DNA of 64,000 nucleotides, from NCBI RefSeq assembly GCF_001940165.2, contig NZ_CP135162.1:2221001-2285000 (forward strand), given 5' to 3'. This document shows, one piece after another, positions 8,626 through 16,203 of the stretch; position 1 is the stretch's first letter, and each line of letters opens with the position of its first letter. Made by a program: the position numbers and the translations under genes. Origin of the DNA: Roseburia sp. 831b (GTDB taxonomy: Bacteria > Bacillota > Clostridia > Lachnospirales > Lachnospiraceae). The notes beneath the pieces were generated by a model. That model ran no database searches, was not told the DNA's origin, and worked only from the letters and a program-made list of their open reading frames with translations.

Positions 8626-9084
8626 TTACTCCTTATCCGTTCTTTTTATCACAGGTGTCAGATTTTCATTGTCTGCAAGAAACAAACCTTCCGTCTCAGC
8701 CAAAATCTTTTGAAAAAGAGAAGTAAATTCCTCTTTGCTCTCCGTTCCAACTGTAACCAGATAGATTCTTTGCATATTTTCTGCTTCCATCTGCTCTAAT
8801 AAAAGTGTATCGTTATCACGCACGGTTGTCTCCTCAAAATCGACACCCTCGCCAGATGGCAGTGTCACTTCCAACACACCGGCGGCTTCCCAGATTTCCA
8901 ACTCATATGCTTCTTCCAGAATATTCTTTAACGCTGCAACATCCATATCCTCTGTTGTTAAGAAAATCCACTCCTTCTGAACAAGCTCTTTTACAACTTT
9001 TGTTGTCACAGCTTTCTTATTTTTCGGATCCTTCACAACTTTCTTTGTCGCAGCAGTTTTATTTTTCGATTTTTTCTTCATCAT
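8626..9084 (-). CDS. Lysine-rich N-terminus protein of unknown function
   Basis: I do not recognise a family. The 152-residue protein starts with ~38 very basic residues made of repeated KKVVK/TKVVK units. An acidic domain follows (pI contrast is strong), rich in Glu/Asp, ending IKRTDKE. The start is one of two consecutive ATGs (9084 or 9081) directly after AGGAG. Its stop is 10 bp before the DUF389 gene, which suggests a joint role at the membrane. The basic tail could bind nucleic acid or phospholipid; this is inference only. Confidence 0.7.
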   Translation of the reverse strand: MMKKKSKNKTAATKKVVKDPKNKKAVTTKVVKELVQKEWIFLTTEDMDVAALKNILEEAYELEIWEAAGVLEVTLPSGEGVDFEETTVRDNDTLLLEQMEAENMQRIYLVTVGTESKEEFTSLFQKILAETEGLFLADNENLTPVIKRTDKE

Positions 9085-9140
9085 CTCCTGTTACTCCCTT
9101 CTCTTTCGTTTTACCATTCAAGCCTTCGAATCACCCTCAT

Positions 9141-9209
9141 CGGAACAAAATTGGCTTGTCATTGTGTAATTTGCCAGTAAGAAAACTGTAAGCAACCTTT
9201 TGATACCCC
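9141..9209 (-). repeat. Half copy of the palindromic repeat family
   Basis: Read on the minus strand from 9209 it begins GGGGTATCAAAAGG and contains GGCAAATTACACAA and CAATTTTGTTCCGA, matching one arm of the paired elements at 883-1192 and 36952-37151. It lies 10-15 bp past the T-tract of the terminator at 9220-9254 and upstream of the lysine-rich gene. Together with that terminator and a small ORF it accounts for the 347-bp gap before the aminopeptidase gene. Confidence 0.7.
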
Positions 9210-9219
9210 AATCCTATTA

Positions 9220-9254
9220 TATAAAAGAACCACCAGCGGGGGACTGGTGGTTCT
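9220..9254 (-). terminator. Rho-independent terminator downstream of the map operon
   Basis: A perfect 11-bp stem (AGAACCACCAG with CTGGTGGTTCT) and 7-nt loop is followed on the minus strand by TTTTAT. Confidence 0.85.
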
Positions 9255-9306
9255 ATAAAGGGGAGAGTTTATGAAAAAAAAAATTGTATCACTTCCTATG
9301 TGATAG

Positions 9307-9405
9307 TTATACTATACCCAGAAATTGTGAAATCCGTTTGGCTAAATTTTGAACGGTATTTGAAAATTTTGTGAAATTGTTCACAATTTCATTTCTCTGA
9401 TACAT
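9307..9405 (-). CDS. Possible 32-residue amphipathic peptide
   Basis: An ATG at 9405 preceded by AAGAGAGAG (spacing five) opens a 32-codon frame ending TAA at 9307. The peptide begins MYQRNEIVNNF and ends SQFLGIV. Spacing of Ile, Val, Phe and Leu suggests an amphipathic helix, as in small membrane-active peptides. It sits between the methionine aminopeptidase gene and the terminator of that transcript, so it would be translated from the same mRNA. It is too short to recognise by homology and could be chance. Confidence 0.35.
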   Translation of the reverse strand: MYQRNEIVNNFTKFSNTVQNLAKRISQFLGIV

Positions 9406-9431
9406 AAACTCTCTCTTTTTCTGTTCATTCT

Positions 9432-10307
9432 TTACCAGCTAATCACTTCGTGACCGTCCTCTGTTACAAGAACCTGAATCTCCCACTGTGCAGATGGCAA
9501 TCCATCTTCTGTATATACTTCCCAATCGTTCTTAGAGTCCACATAAATGTCCGCTTTTCCCATATTCACCATTGGTTCTATCGTGAATATCATGCCTGGA
9601 ACCATTAACATTTCCTCTCCTCTCTTGGAGTTGTACCCAACCCAAGGATCCTCATGGAACTGTAAACCGATTCCATGACCACCAATTTCACGGACAACTG
9701 TGTATCCATTTGCAAATGCATGGTCATGCACAGCCTGACCCATGTCACCTAAGAATCCCCATGGTTTTACTTCTTTCAATCCTAACTCGACACATTCCTT
9801 GGTTACTTCTACCAGTTTCTTTTTCTCAGGACTGACCTCTCCGATACAAAACATTCTGGAAGAATCTGAAAAATAGCCATTCAAAATCGTGGAGACATCC
9901 ACATTGATGATATCTCCCTCCTGTAATACCACATCTTTGGATGGGAAACCATGACAAACCTGCTCATTCACAGATGTACAAACGCTATATGGATATCCCT
10001 CATAATGAAGTGGCGCAGGAATTCCTCCCATCTTTGTCGTCTTCTCATAGACAATCTTATCAATTTCTTCTGTCGTCATACCGGCATGGATATGCTCTTC
10101 AATATAATCTAAAACTGCCACATTGATTTTCGCGCTCTCTTTGATTCCGGCAATCTCATCTGCATTTTTGATGATGTCATGACTTGGCACAATGCATCCT
10201 TTTGACGCATACATTGCAATCTTTTCATCAAATGCCTGATGACACGCCTTATATTTTTTGCCACTTTTACACCAACATGGATCATTTCTTCCTAATTTTA
10301 CTGACAT
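9432..10307 (-). CDS. map: Type I methionine aminopeptidase with N-terminal SEC-C motif
   Basis: It removes the initiator methionine from nascent proteins in the cytosol. The 291-residue protein starts with a zinc-binding SEC-C motif (GRNDPCWCKSGKKYKACH, residues 5-22), then the pita-bread fold. Metal ligands are visible: Asp in NVDVST, Asp in YFSDSSRM, His in GGHGIGLQFHEDP, Glu in FTIEPM and Glu in QWEIQVL. ATG at 10307 has GGAG seven bases upstream; a longer frame to 10346 is less likely. SEC-C extensions occur in a minority of bacterial MetAPs. It follows the SurA-N-like gene by 48 bp. Confidence 0.95.
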   Translation of the reverse strand: MSVKLGRNDPCWCKSGKKYKACHQAFDEKIAMYASKGCIVPSHDIIKNADEIAGIKESAKINVAVLDYIEEHIHAGMTTEEIDKIVYEKTTKMGGIPAPLHYEGYPYSVCTSVNEQVCHGFPSKDVVLQEGDIINVDVSTILNGYFSDSSRMFCIGEVSPEKKKLVEVTKECVELGLKEVKPWGFLGDMGQAVHDHAFANGYTVVREIGGHGIGLQFHEDPWVGYNSKRGEEMLMVPGMIFTIEPMVNMGKADIYVDSKNDWEVYTEDGLPSAQWEIQVLVTEDGHEVISW

Positions 10308-10355
10308 AATACGCTCCGTTCTTGTGATGCCTCCTGTGCAGCACAAGTCTCTATT

Positions 10356-11012
10356 CTAATGATTTAATGTGATATTTCCAAAATCCAGACGGTCCCATAC
10401 TTTTTCATTGATTACCACCTGGTGCTGTTCCTTCAGCTTTAAGTATGCGTCACCCTCAAAATCATAGTCCTCATAGCCTGCCCCTTGCATACCTGCATAA
10501 ATATTCTGGTATTTCTGGGCAAGTGCCATGCGTCTCATAACCTCGTTGATTTCGTCTTCACTGACGGTAAGACGCTCCTTCGCCTCATCGGATAAATCCA
10601 TCCAAAAATCCGACTGTTTCTGTTCTAATGTCGCTGTCTCTTCTTCGCTTAGGCTAATGCCCTCTGCCTGCGCCATCTCGTAAAAAATTTCATCGTGTAC
10701 CGCCATGTTCATCGCTGCTTTTCTCGCCGTAACCTTCATAAATTCTCCGTTGATATGAAGGTTCCAATAAGCATTGGTATCCTCGTCATCGTAAATCTCC
10801 GCCTGGTCTTCTACCGTACGTTCCTCATACGCCACATAAAAAGCCATATCCCGAACCAAAAGTTCCTTAGAATCAACCGTTACGGCAGTCTCATCTAACA
10901 CATCCTTGTATACAAGATTTTCTTTCATTTTGTTCGTATGATAACTGTAATAGCCTAAACCTGCGATTATACATATCACAATGACCACTATCAGGATGGA
11001 TTTCTTTTTCAT
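10356..11012 (-). CDS. Membrane-anchored SurA-N/PrsA-like protein
   Basis: The ~219-residue protein has one N-terminal membrane segment (SILIVVIVICIIAGLGYYSY) and an extracytoplasmic helical domain. The segment from about residue 45 to 150 resembles the SurA/PrsA N-terminal chaperone domain, but no parvulin isomerase domain follows. This suggests a chaperone-like or regulatory membrane protein rather than an enzyme. ATG at 11012 follows GGGAGAGG. It lies between yqeY and map on one transcript. The family link is weak and based on pattern only. Confidence 0.65.
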   Translation of the reverse strand: MKKKSILIVVIVICIIAGLGYYSYHTNKMKENLVYKDVLDETAVTVDSKELLVRDMAFYVAYEERTVEDQAEIYDDEDTNAYWNLHINGEFMKVTARKAAMNMAVHDEIFYEMAQAEGISLSEEETATLEQKQSDFWMDLSDEAKERLTVSEDEINEVMRRMALAQKYQNIYAGMQGAGYEDYDFEGDAYLKLKEQHQVVINEKVWDRLDFGNITLNH

Positions 11013-11022
11013 ATGCCTCTCC

Positions 11023-11460
11023 CTACTGGCAAAGTCTTGCAACTACCTGGTTAATCACCTTACCGTCTGCTTTGCCCTTTAACTCTGGCATGACATTTTT
11101 CATAATCATACCTTTATTCTTGGTTGCAACTACATCTGCAAATTTCTCTTTGATAAATGCCTCAACTTCTTCCTCTGACATCATCGCTGGTGCATATTCC
11201 TCAAAAATCTTATATCTTGTCTGGTATTCCTCGATTAAGTCTGTACGGTCTGCCGGGCAGGTCTCAATCTGTTCTTTTACCGTCTTCATCTCTTTTAAAA
11301 TAACACGATTAACTAATTCTTCCTTAATATCGTCTCTGCATCCTTCATCAATCGCAACTTTCTTTGCTGCTGAAATCAAAGATGAGATGGCATCCTTGCG
11401 TACTTTATCTCTCGCTTTCATCGCTGCTATCATATCTTTTTGTAATTGTTCTAACTGCAT
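11023..11460 (-). CDS. YqeY-like GatB/YqeY domain protein
   Basis: The 145-residue protein matches the YqeY family, which is related to the tRNA-binding tail domain of the amidotransferase subunit GatB. Characteristic parts are LQKDMIAAMKARDKVRKDAI at the start, then MSEEEVEAFIKE and the C-terminal GKADGKVINQVV. The exact role is not established; a tRNA-related role is often proposed. AGGAGGAAATG-type spacing precedes ATG at 11460. It is the first gene of the yqeY, SurA-N-like, map transcript. Confidence 0.9.
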   Translation of the reverse strand: MQLEQLQKDMIAAMKARDKVRKDAISSLISAAKKVAIDEGCRDDIKEELVNRVILKEMKTVKEQIETCPADRTDLIEEYQTRYKIFEEYAPAMMSEEEVEAFIKEKFADVVATKNKGMIMKNVMPELKGKADGKVINQVVARLCQ

Positions 11461-11534
11461 GTTTCATTTCCTCCTGAAATGTAATTCTTTTCACAAACAC
11501 TCATGTGAATCCATCTTTTATTATAGCATTTTTG

Positions 11535-11578
11535 TAAAAAAAATACAAACATGACAGACCATCTATCACGTTTGTATT
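11535..11578 (-). terminator. Rho-independent terminator of the NlpC/P60 gene
   Basis: AATACAAAC (11542-11550) pairs with GTTTGTATT (11570-11578), extended by TGA/TCA. A run of seven to eight T residues follows on the minus strand. Confidence 0.85.
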
Positions 11579-11617
11579 CCTTATAAAATAAATGAATATT
11601 CCAATTGAAAAATTTTA

Positions 11618-12886
11618 TCAGAGCACGCGTCGTACACTTAAAATCGTACGGTACGTTGCGGTACCATATTTGATGCCCGTTGTCGGGGATGACGCATGTA
11701 CAATCTGTCCATTTCCCATATAGATTGCAACATGTCCGGCATAACAGATAATATCGCCTGCCTGTGCATTCGCATAGCTTACTTCTTTTCCTGCACTTCT
11801 AAGCTCGCCGGATGTTCTTGGAAGGGAAATGCCAAAGTGCGCATAGACTGACTGGATAAAGCCGGAGCAGTCTGCCCCCTCCGTCAGGCTCGTCCCACCA
11901 AATACATAAGGGTTTCCTACGAACTGGCAGGCATAAGACACTACCTCACTTCCACTCACGCCGGAAGAAAAAGATGGATTAAGGCCGGTATCCGTAAGTC
12001 CTGCATCCGTATTTCCACTTCCTGTATTGCTCGTATTATCGGTTCCTCCGGTAGCAGCGGTTGTGGTAGATGCTGTTGTATTGCTTTTTGCGGATGTTGC
12101 CGCTGCGGCGGCTGCAGCTGCTTCACGGTCTTTCTTCTTTTGTTCCTCTTTTGCAATGATATCATTCTGCTCTTTGATGGTCTTGGCATACTGGCTCGCA
12201 AGCGTCTTTGCATTGGCAAGCTGGGTATCAAAATCACTAATCTGCGCACCTAAATCTGCAATCACGTTGTCAAGCTGGGTCTTTTGTTCCTCATAGCTAA
12301 GCTGGAGTTCCTCCATCTCATCCATCTCATTTTTCAGCTGTTCCGTTAAATCTGCTACCTGCTGCACGGTCTCCTGGTAAGCCGTCAGCTGCTTTCTGTC
12401 ATAGTCGTAAACTTCCGAAACATACTCCACACGGTTCAGTAAATCCGTGATGCTTTTTGCCCCGATAATGGCTGTCCAGACAGAATCATTGCCTTGTTCA
12501 TACATGTATTGGATACGGACCTTCATCGAATCATACTGCGTCTGCTCCTGCTGTTGGGCAGTCTCTAAATCTGCATTCGCGTGATCAATCTCATCCTGCT
12601 TATTTGCGATATCCTGCTCTAGGACATCCATATCCGTAAGCAGACTCATCAGCTGGGAATCGTACTGCGATTTCTCATTTTCCAGCTGGCTCTGTTCGCT
12701 CTTTAAATCTCCAATTGTGTTATTAATATCATCCAGATTGCTCTGTGCCTCATTCTTCTTATCCTGTGCATCCTTTAAACTGGTTGCAGACACCGTTGAA
12801 AAATCAACAATGCCAACTGCTGCTACAATTACGGCTGCAAGCAATCTTTTTTGCATTTGTTTTTTATGTAATGACTTTAACCGTTT
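11618..12886 (-). CDS. Secreted NlpC/P60 peptidoglycan hydrolase with coiled-coil N-terminus
   Basis: It probably cuts peptide stems of peptidoglycan during growth or division, like CwlO or PcsB. The ~422-residue protein has a signal peptide ending near VSATS (residue 35). A long Gln/Glu/Asp-rich coiled coil (about 36-250) and an Ala/Thr/Ser linker with a run of eight alanines follow. The C-terminal NlpC/P60 domain (about 315-422) has the catalytic Cys in GADCSGFIQ, His in YAGHVAIYM and His in QIVHASS. ATG at 12886 has AGGAGA six bases upstream. In CwlO-type enzymes the coiled coil receives activation from FtsEX; no ftsEX is nearby. Confidence 0.92.
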   Translation of the reverse strand, partial: KRLKSLHKKQMQKRLLAAVIVAAVGIVDFSTVSATSLKDAQDKKNEAQSNLDDINNTIGDLKSEQSQLENEKSQYDSQLMSLLTDMDVLEQDIANKQDEIDHANADLETAQQQEQTQYDSMKVRIQYMYEQGNDSVWTAIIGAKSITDLLNRVEYVSEVYDYDRKQLTAYQETVQQVADLTEQLKNEMDEMEELQLSYEEQKTQLDNVIADLGAQISDFDTQLANAKTLASQYAKTIKEQNDIIAKEEQKKKDREAAAAAAAATSAKSNTTASTTTAATGGTDNTSNTGSGNTDAGLTDTGLNPSFSSGVSGSEVVSYACQFVGNPYVFGGTSLTEGADCSGFIQSVYAHFGISLPRTSGELRSAGKEVSYANAQAGDIICYAGHVAIYMGNGQIVHASSPTTGIKYGTATYRTILSVRRVL

Positions 12887-13001
12887 CATAAGGTGTCTCC
12901 TTTGCATTTTCTATCCCTATTTTCTCACAAAACGAGACATTTTTCCACCGGTTTTTTTTCCCAAAAAAAGGGGCTGTGAAAAAAGAATAGTCCCGCATAA
13001 A

Positions 13002-13045
13002 AAAGAAAGACCAAGAGTTTTGCAATGAACTCAAGGTCTTTCTTT
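13002..13045 (+). terminator. Hairpin upstream of the transposase gene
   Basis: AAAGAAAGACC (13002-13012) pairs with GGTCTTTCTTT (13035-13045), with an inner GAGTT/AACTC. It would stop transcripts entering the element from outside, a common protective device in insertion sequences. It acts in either direction; the minus-strand side ends in T-rich sequence. Confidence 0.6.
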
Positions 13046-13064
13046 GTGTTATAATTAACTTACC

Positions 13065-14639
13065 ATGAAAATTAATAACATAATCTATTCTAACCCAAAA
13101 CAGGCAGTTTTGCCAATACTAATTCAAGATTATCTGGACATTTGTGATCCGGTGCTGACATTTGACAGATTTATGGGAGAAATCGAACTGGAGAAATATC
13201 TGAAAAATATTCCGCAACATCATACAGGAAGACTCAGATATGACCCGGTCAGCATGCTGAAGACAGTTTTGTTCGGATTTATGGAGAACGGCTATATATC
13301 ATTGCGTGAGCTGGAGGATCAGTGCAAAGTCAATCTCCGCTTCATGTATCTCATGGATCATCAAACACCTTCTTACCGCACCTTCGGCTACTTCATTAAC
13401 GAAGTAATTGCTGATTCCATTGAAGATATATTTCAGGACATAAACAAAAAAATCTTCGAGACAGAACATGTGGACCTCCAACATCTATATATCGATGGCT
13501 CCAAATTTGAAGCAAATGCGAATAAATACTCCTGGGTATGGAAAAAATCAACAGAAAAATCCAGATACCGCCTCTTTGATAAAATCACAACACTCTTTCA
13601 GGAAATCAATGAGGAACTGTCATGTACCGGTATAAAGTTTTGTATCAATAGTGAATATGCACCAGAGTATCTGAAAGAAGCCGCAGAACAGTATGCAAAA
13701 GCCTGGCAGATGGATAAAACGATGTTTGTTCATGGCAGGGGACATCGAAAAACCACGCAGCAGCGCCATTATGAGAAACTCAGTGAGTATGCTGCCAAGC
13801 TGGAAGAATACGTGGAAAAAATCAGGATCTGTGGAGAAGACCGCAACAGCTACTCAAAAACAGATCATTCGGCTACTTTTATGCGAATCAAGACAGACTA
13901 CATGGGAAATGACCAGCTGCTTCCGGCTTATAATGTACAGGTCGGTGTTGCAGATGAGTACATTGCTGTTGTTGATGTAAATCAGTACCGCTCAGATATG
14001 GATTGTTTTGTTCCGCTGATGAACAAATTTTATACTACATATGGCTTCTATCCGAAGTATCCAGTAGCGGATGCCGGATATGGTTCTTACAACAATTACA
14101 TCTTTTGTGAGCAGCATGGAATGGAAAAATATATGAAGTTTCCCATGTTCAAGAAAGAGACTACTGACAAAAAGTATCAAGAAGATCCATTTCGTGCAGT
14201 AAATTTCCCAATCGGGAAAGACGGAATCATGCGTTGCCCAAATGGGAAAAAATTTTATCTTCAGTACCGTAAAAACGTAAAGGGAAACAAGTATGGACGC
14301 CAGGAAGAAATATACCAGTGTGAAGACTGTTCTGGATGTCCATACGCTGAACACTGTAAAAAGACAGATAAAAACCGCACCGTTCGGATTAACCGTGAAC
14401 TTACAGCGATGCATCAGGAAGTGATTGGAAATCTCGAAAGTATCCAGGGAGCACTTCTGAGGATGAACAGATCCATCCAGGCAGAGGGCACATTTGGTAT
14501 CATAAAAAACGACCGTTGGTACAAAAGAATTGTCCGAAGAGGAATAAAATCTGTCCTGCTTGAAGTATTTCTTGTTTCTATTGGACACAATCTTTATAAA
14601 TATCACAATAAACATGAAAAAAATGTAACAGCCGCATAG
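13065..14639 (+). CDS. IS1182 family transposase
   Basis: The 524-residue protein has the DUF772-like N-terminal domain (RYDPVSMLKTVLFGFMENGY, near residue 60) and a DDE catalytic core; the first Asp is in YIDGSKFEANANKY near residue 142 and a second in VADAGYGSYNNY. A zinc-knuckle-like cluster, CEDCSGCPYAEHC, lies near residue 421. The C-terminal segment QAEGTFGIIKND contains the expected Glu. The frame is intact. A TATAAT at 13050-13055 is only about 10 bp before the ATG and no Shine-Dalgarno is visible, so the mRNA may be leaderless. Confidence 0.95.
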   Translation: MKINNIIYSNPKQAVLPILIQDYLDICDPVLTFDRFMGEIELEKYLKNIPQHHTGRLRYDPVSMLKTVLFGFMENGYISLRELEDQCKVNLRFMYLMDHQTPSYRTFGYFINEVIADSIEDIFQDINKKIFETEHVDLQHLYIDGSKFEANANKYSWVWKKSTEKSRYRLFDKITTLFQEINEELSCTGIKFCINSEYAPEYLKEAAEQYAKAWQMDKTMFVHGRGHRKTTQQRHYEKLSEYAAKLEEYVEKIRICGEDRNSYSKTDHSATFMRIKTDYMGNDQLLPAYNVQVGVADEYIAVVDVNQYRSDMDCFVPLMNKFYTTYGFYPKYPVADAGYGSYNNYIFCEQHGMEKYMKFPMFKKETTDKKYQEDPFRAVNFPIGKDGIMRCPNGKKFYLQYRKNVKGNKYGRQEEIYQCEDCSGCPYAEHCKKTDKNRTVRINRELTAMHQEVIGNLESIQGALLRMNRSIQAEGTFGIIKNDRWYKRIVRRGIKSVLLEVFLVSIGHNLYKYHNKHEKNVTAA

Positions 14640-14716
14640 GATTCCATAATAGCCTTTCTTATGGGGTAAGGGGAATTATACACGTTTTATGAAATATAAC
14701 TACTGTTGTATCCATA

Positions 14717-14765
14717 ATAAAAAGGACGCATGAAAAAACTTTCGTTTTTTCACACGCCCCTTTTT
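14717..14765 (-). terminator. Terminator of the CD225-like gene at the IS right end
   Basis: On the minus strand AAAAAGGGGCGTGTGAAAAAAC, loop GAAA, and GTTTTTTCATGCGTCC then TTTTTATT form a long hairpin just after the CD225-like stop codon. Its 5' arm coincides with the right inverted repeat of the insertion sequence. Confidence 0.75.
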
Positions 14766-14770
14766 AAATT

Positions 14771-16033
14771 TTATTCATCCCAGCCTATATAACGGATATC
14801 AATCTCATCAATTACGCCATCCCAATAGCTAATCTGTAAGGAATTGTTGTAATCATCATAGTAAGCATCGTTATGATAATACCATGTGTAATCCTGGGAA
14901 TCATACTCTGCATCATCCGATTCATAAGAATCGTCTGGCTCTCCGTATGCTGTCATTACTTCATCTTTGGTAGAGGCTGCAGTCACACCGTTTGGTAACA
15001 CGATATCACCAACTGCGTCATAATAATCTGCAAAATGAAGGGTTACACCATATACCATGCATTCGGATAATGCAGCCGGTGCATCTGTGTTATCATAGAT
15101 GGCACAATAGCCAATATCATTTCCATTTGCATCATATAAAGTAATCGTGCTTGAATAATATCCTGGATTTAAAACATAAACCTCATCATCTGAGCTGATG
15201 GAGAAGCCTGCTGCCTTAAAGTCAGAATAACTAACCGGCAATGTAAATGTTGCTCCATTTAATGTGATTGTTGTATCTGTGATTCCGCTTCCTGCTGTTA
15301 CGTTAGATGGTGTTACGGAAAGTGTTGTCTCTGTTTCTTCCGAATCCTCAGAATCTTCCTCATCATCGTAGTTATAATCGGAATCATAGTCATATTCGTA
15401 GTCGTAATTAGAATCGTTATAAAGTTCAGTTGCATCAGAGCCGATAAAAGAAGCTGCTGAGAATCCAACTACAACGATTAATACAATCCAGACGATGAAT
15501 TCTACGATAAATCCGGCAAAACCAACCCATAAGCAGATTGCAGATGTCTTCGCTGCTGATTTAAAATCATCCCAACGTGATTCTTTGTATGCAGTATTGG
15601 CTTTTGCGGTAAATACACATGAGATAATACCTAAAATACCTGTTAAAAGGTTGCAGGAAAACAGTGTTAAAATCTCTAAAATAGAGAAGGTCAGTTTCAT
15701 ACCAAAGCGATTTTGCATTGGTTTGCCTTTCTTGTCAACCGGTGGCATACCATAGGCATTCTGTCCATACATATTCTGCTGACCGTTAAAATTGTTCTGA
15801 CTATATGCATTCTGCTGACCATTAAAATTATTCTGTCCATACGCATTCTGCTGACGGTCAAAATTGTTCTGACCATACGCATTCTGCTGTGCCTCTGCTC
15901 CATCCTGAGGCTGTGCATTCTGCTGTGCTTCGTACTGTGGCTGGCTGTTCTGCTGTTCCTGTGCCTCGTACTGTGGCTGGTCATTTTGCTGTTGGTTTTG
16001 GTTTTCAAAACCAATGTTGTTGTCATTTTCCAT
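14771..16033 (-). CDS. CD225/dispanin-like membrane protein with Gln/Asn repeats
   Basis: The ~420-residue protein has three parts. Residues 1-100 are low complexity, with tandem QNAYGQNNFNGQ units. Residues ~113-195 hold membrane segments resembling the CD225/dispanin domain (LLTGILGIISCVFTAKANTA then YKESRWDDFKSAAKTSAI). An acidic Asp/Tyr/Glu stretch follows, then a C-terminal ~180-residue domain, probably outside the cell. The function is unknown. ATG at 16033 has AAGGAG upstream. The repeats give homologous-looking DNA in 15740-15900. Confidence 0.75.
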   Translation of the reverse strand: MENDNNIGFENQNQQQNDQPQYEAQEQQNSQPQYEAQQNAQPQDGAEAQQNAYGQNNFDRQQNAYGQNNFNGQQNAYSQNNFNGQQNMYGQNAYGMPPVDKKGKPMQNRFGMKLTFSILEILTLFSCNLLTGILGIISCVFTAKANTAYKESRWDDFKSAAKTSAICLWVGFAGFIVEFIVWIVLIVVVGFSAASFIGSDATELYNDSNYDYEYDYDSDYNYDDEEDSEDSEETETTLSVTPSNVTAGSGITDTTITLNGATFTLPVSYSDFKAAGFSISSDDEVYVLNPGYYSSTITLYDANGNDIGYCAIYDNTDAPAALSECMVYGVTLHFADYYDAVGDIVLPNGVTAASTKDEVMTAYGEPDDSYESDDAEYDSQDYTWYYHNDAYYDDYNNSLQISYWDGVIDEIDIRYIGWDE

Positions 16034-16140
16034 AATTAATCTCCTTGCCCTTTCCATACATTTGGGTTTTTTTGTATAAAATTTTTCTTACAAAAAAATT
16101 CTATCAGACCTTTTTCCTAACTACAATTGTAGATAGTGCC

Positions 16141-16170
16141 AAAAAAGCGAGAGTCATTTTGCTCCCGCTT
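16141..16170 (-). terminator. Terminator of the SipL-like gene
   Basis: On the minus strand AAGCGGGAG pairs with CTCTCGCTT, followed by TTTTTT. It lies about 35 bp after the stop codon. Confidence 0.8.
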
Positions 16171-16203
16171 GTCAAAATTTTACAATTTTTGTCAATTTTT
16201 TGT

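Larger units (their letters stand above)
12970..14760 (+). mobile_element. IS1182-type insertion sequence
   Basis: One transposase gene is bounded by imperfect inverted repeats: GGGGCTGTGAAAAAA at 12970 and GGGGCGTGTGAAAAAA read inward from 14760. No target-site duplication is obvious (A-rich left flank, T-rich right flank). The right end also forms the terminator of the neighbouring gene, so the exact right boundary is uncertain. No second copy lies in the window. Confidence 0.75.

Noticed and set aside
13992..14615. 207-codon frame antisense to the transposase
   Set aside because: It is a shadow of the intact transposase reading frame with no ribosome binding site.
15697..16039. Frames of 108-109 codons over the Gln/Asn repeats
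   Set aside because: They are frame-shifted readings of the low-complexity repeat DNA of the CD225-like gene.
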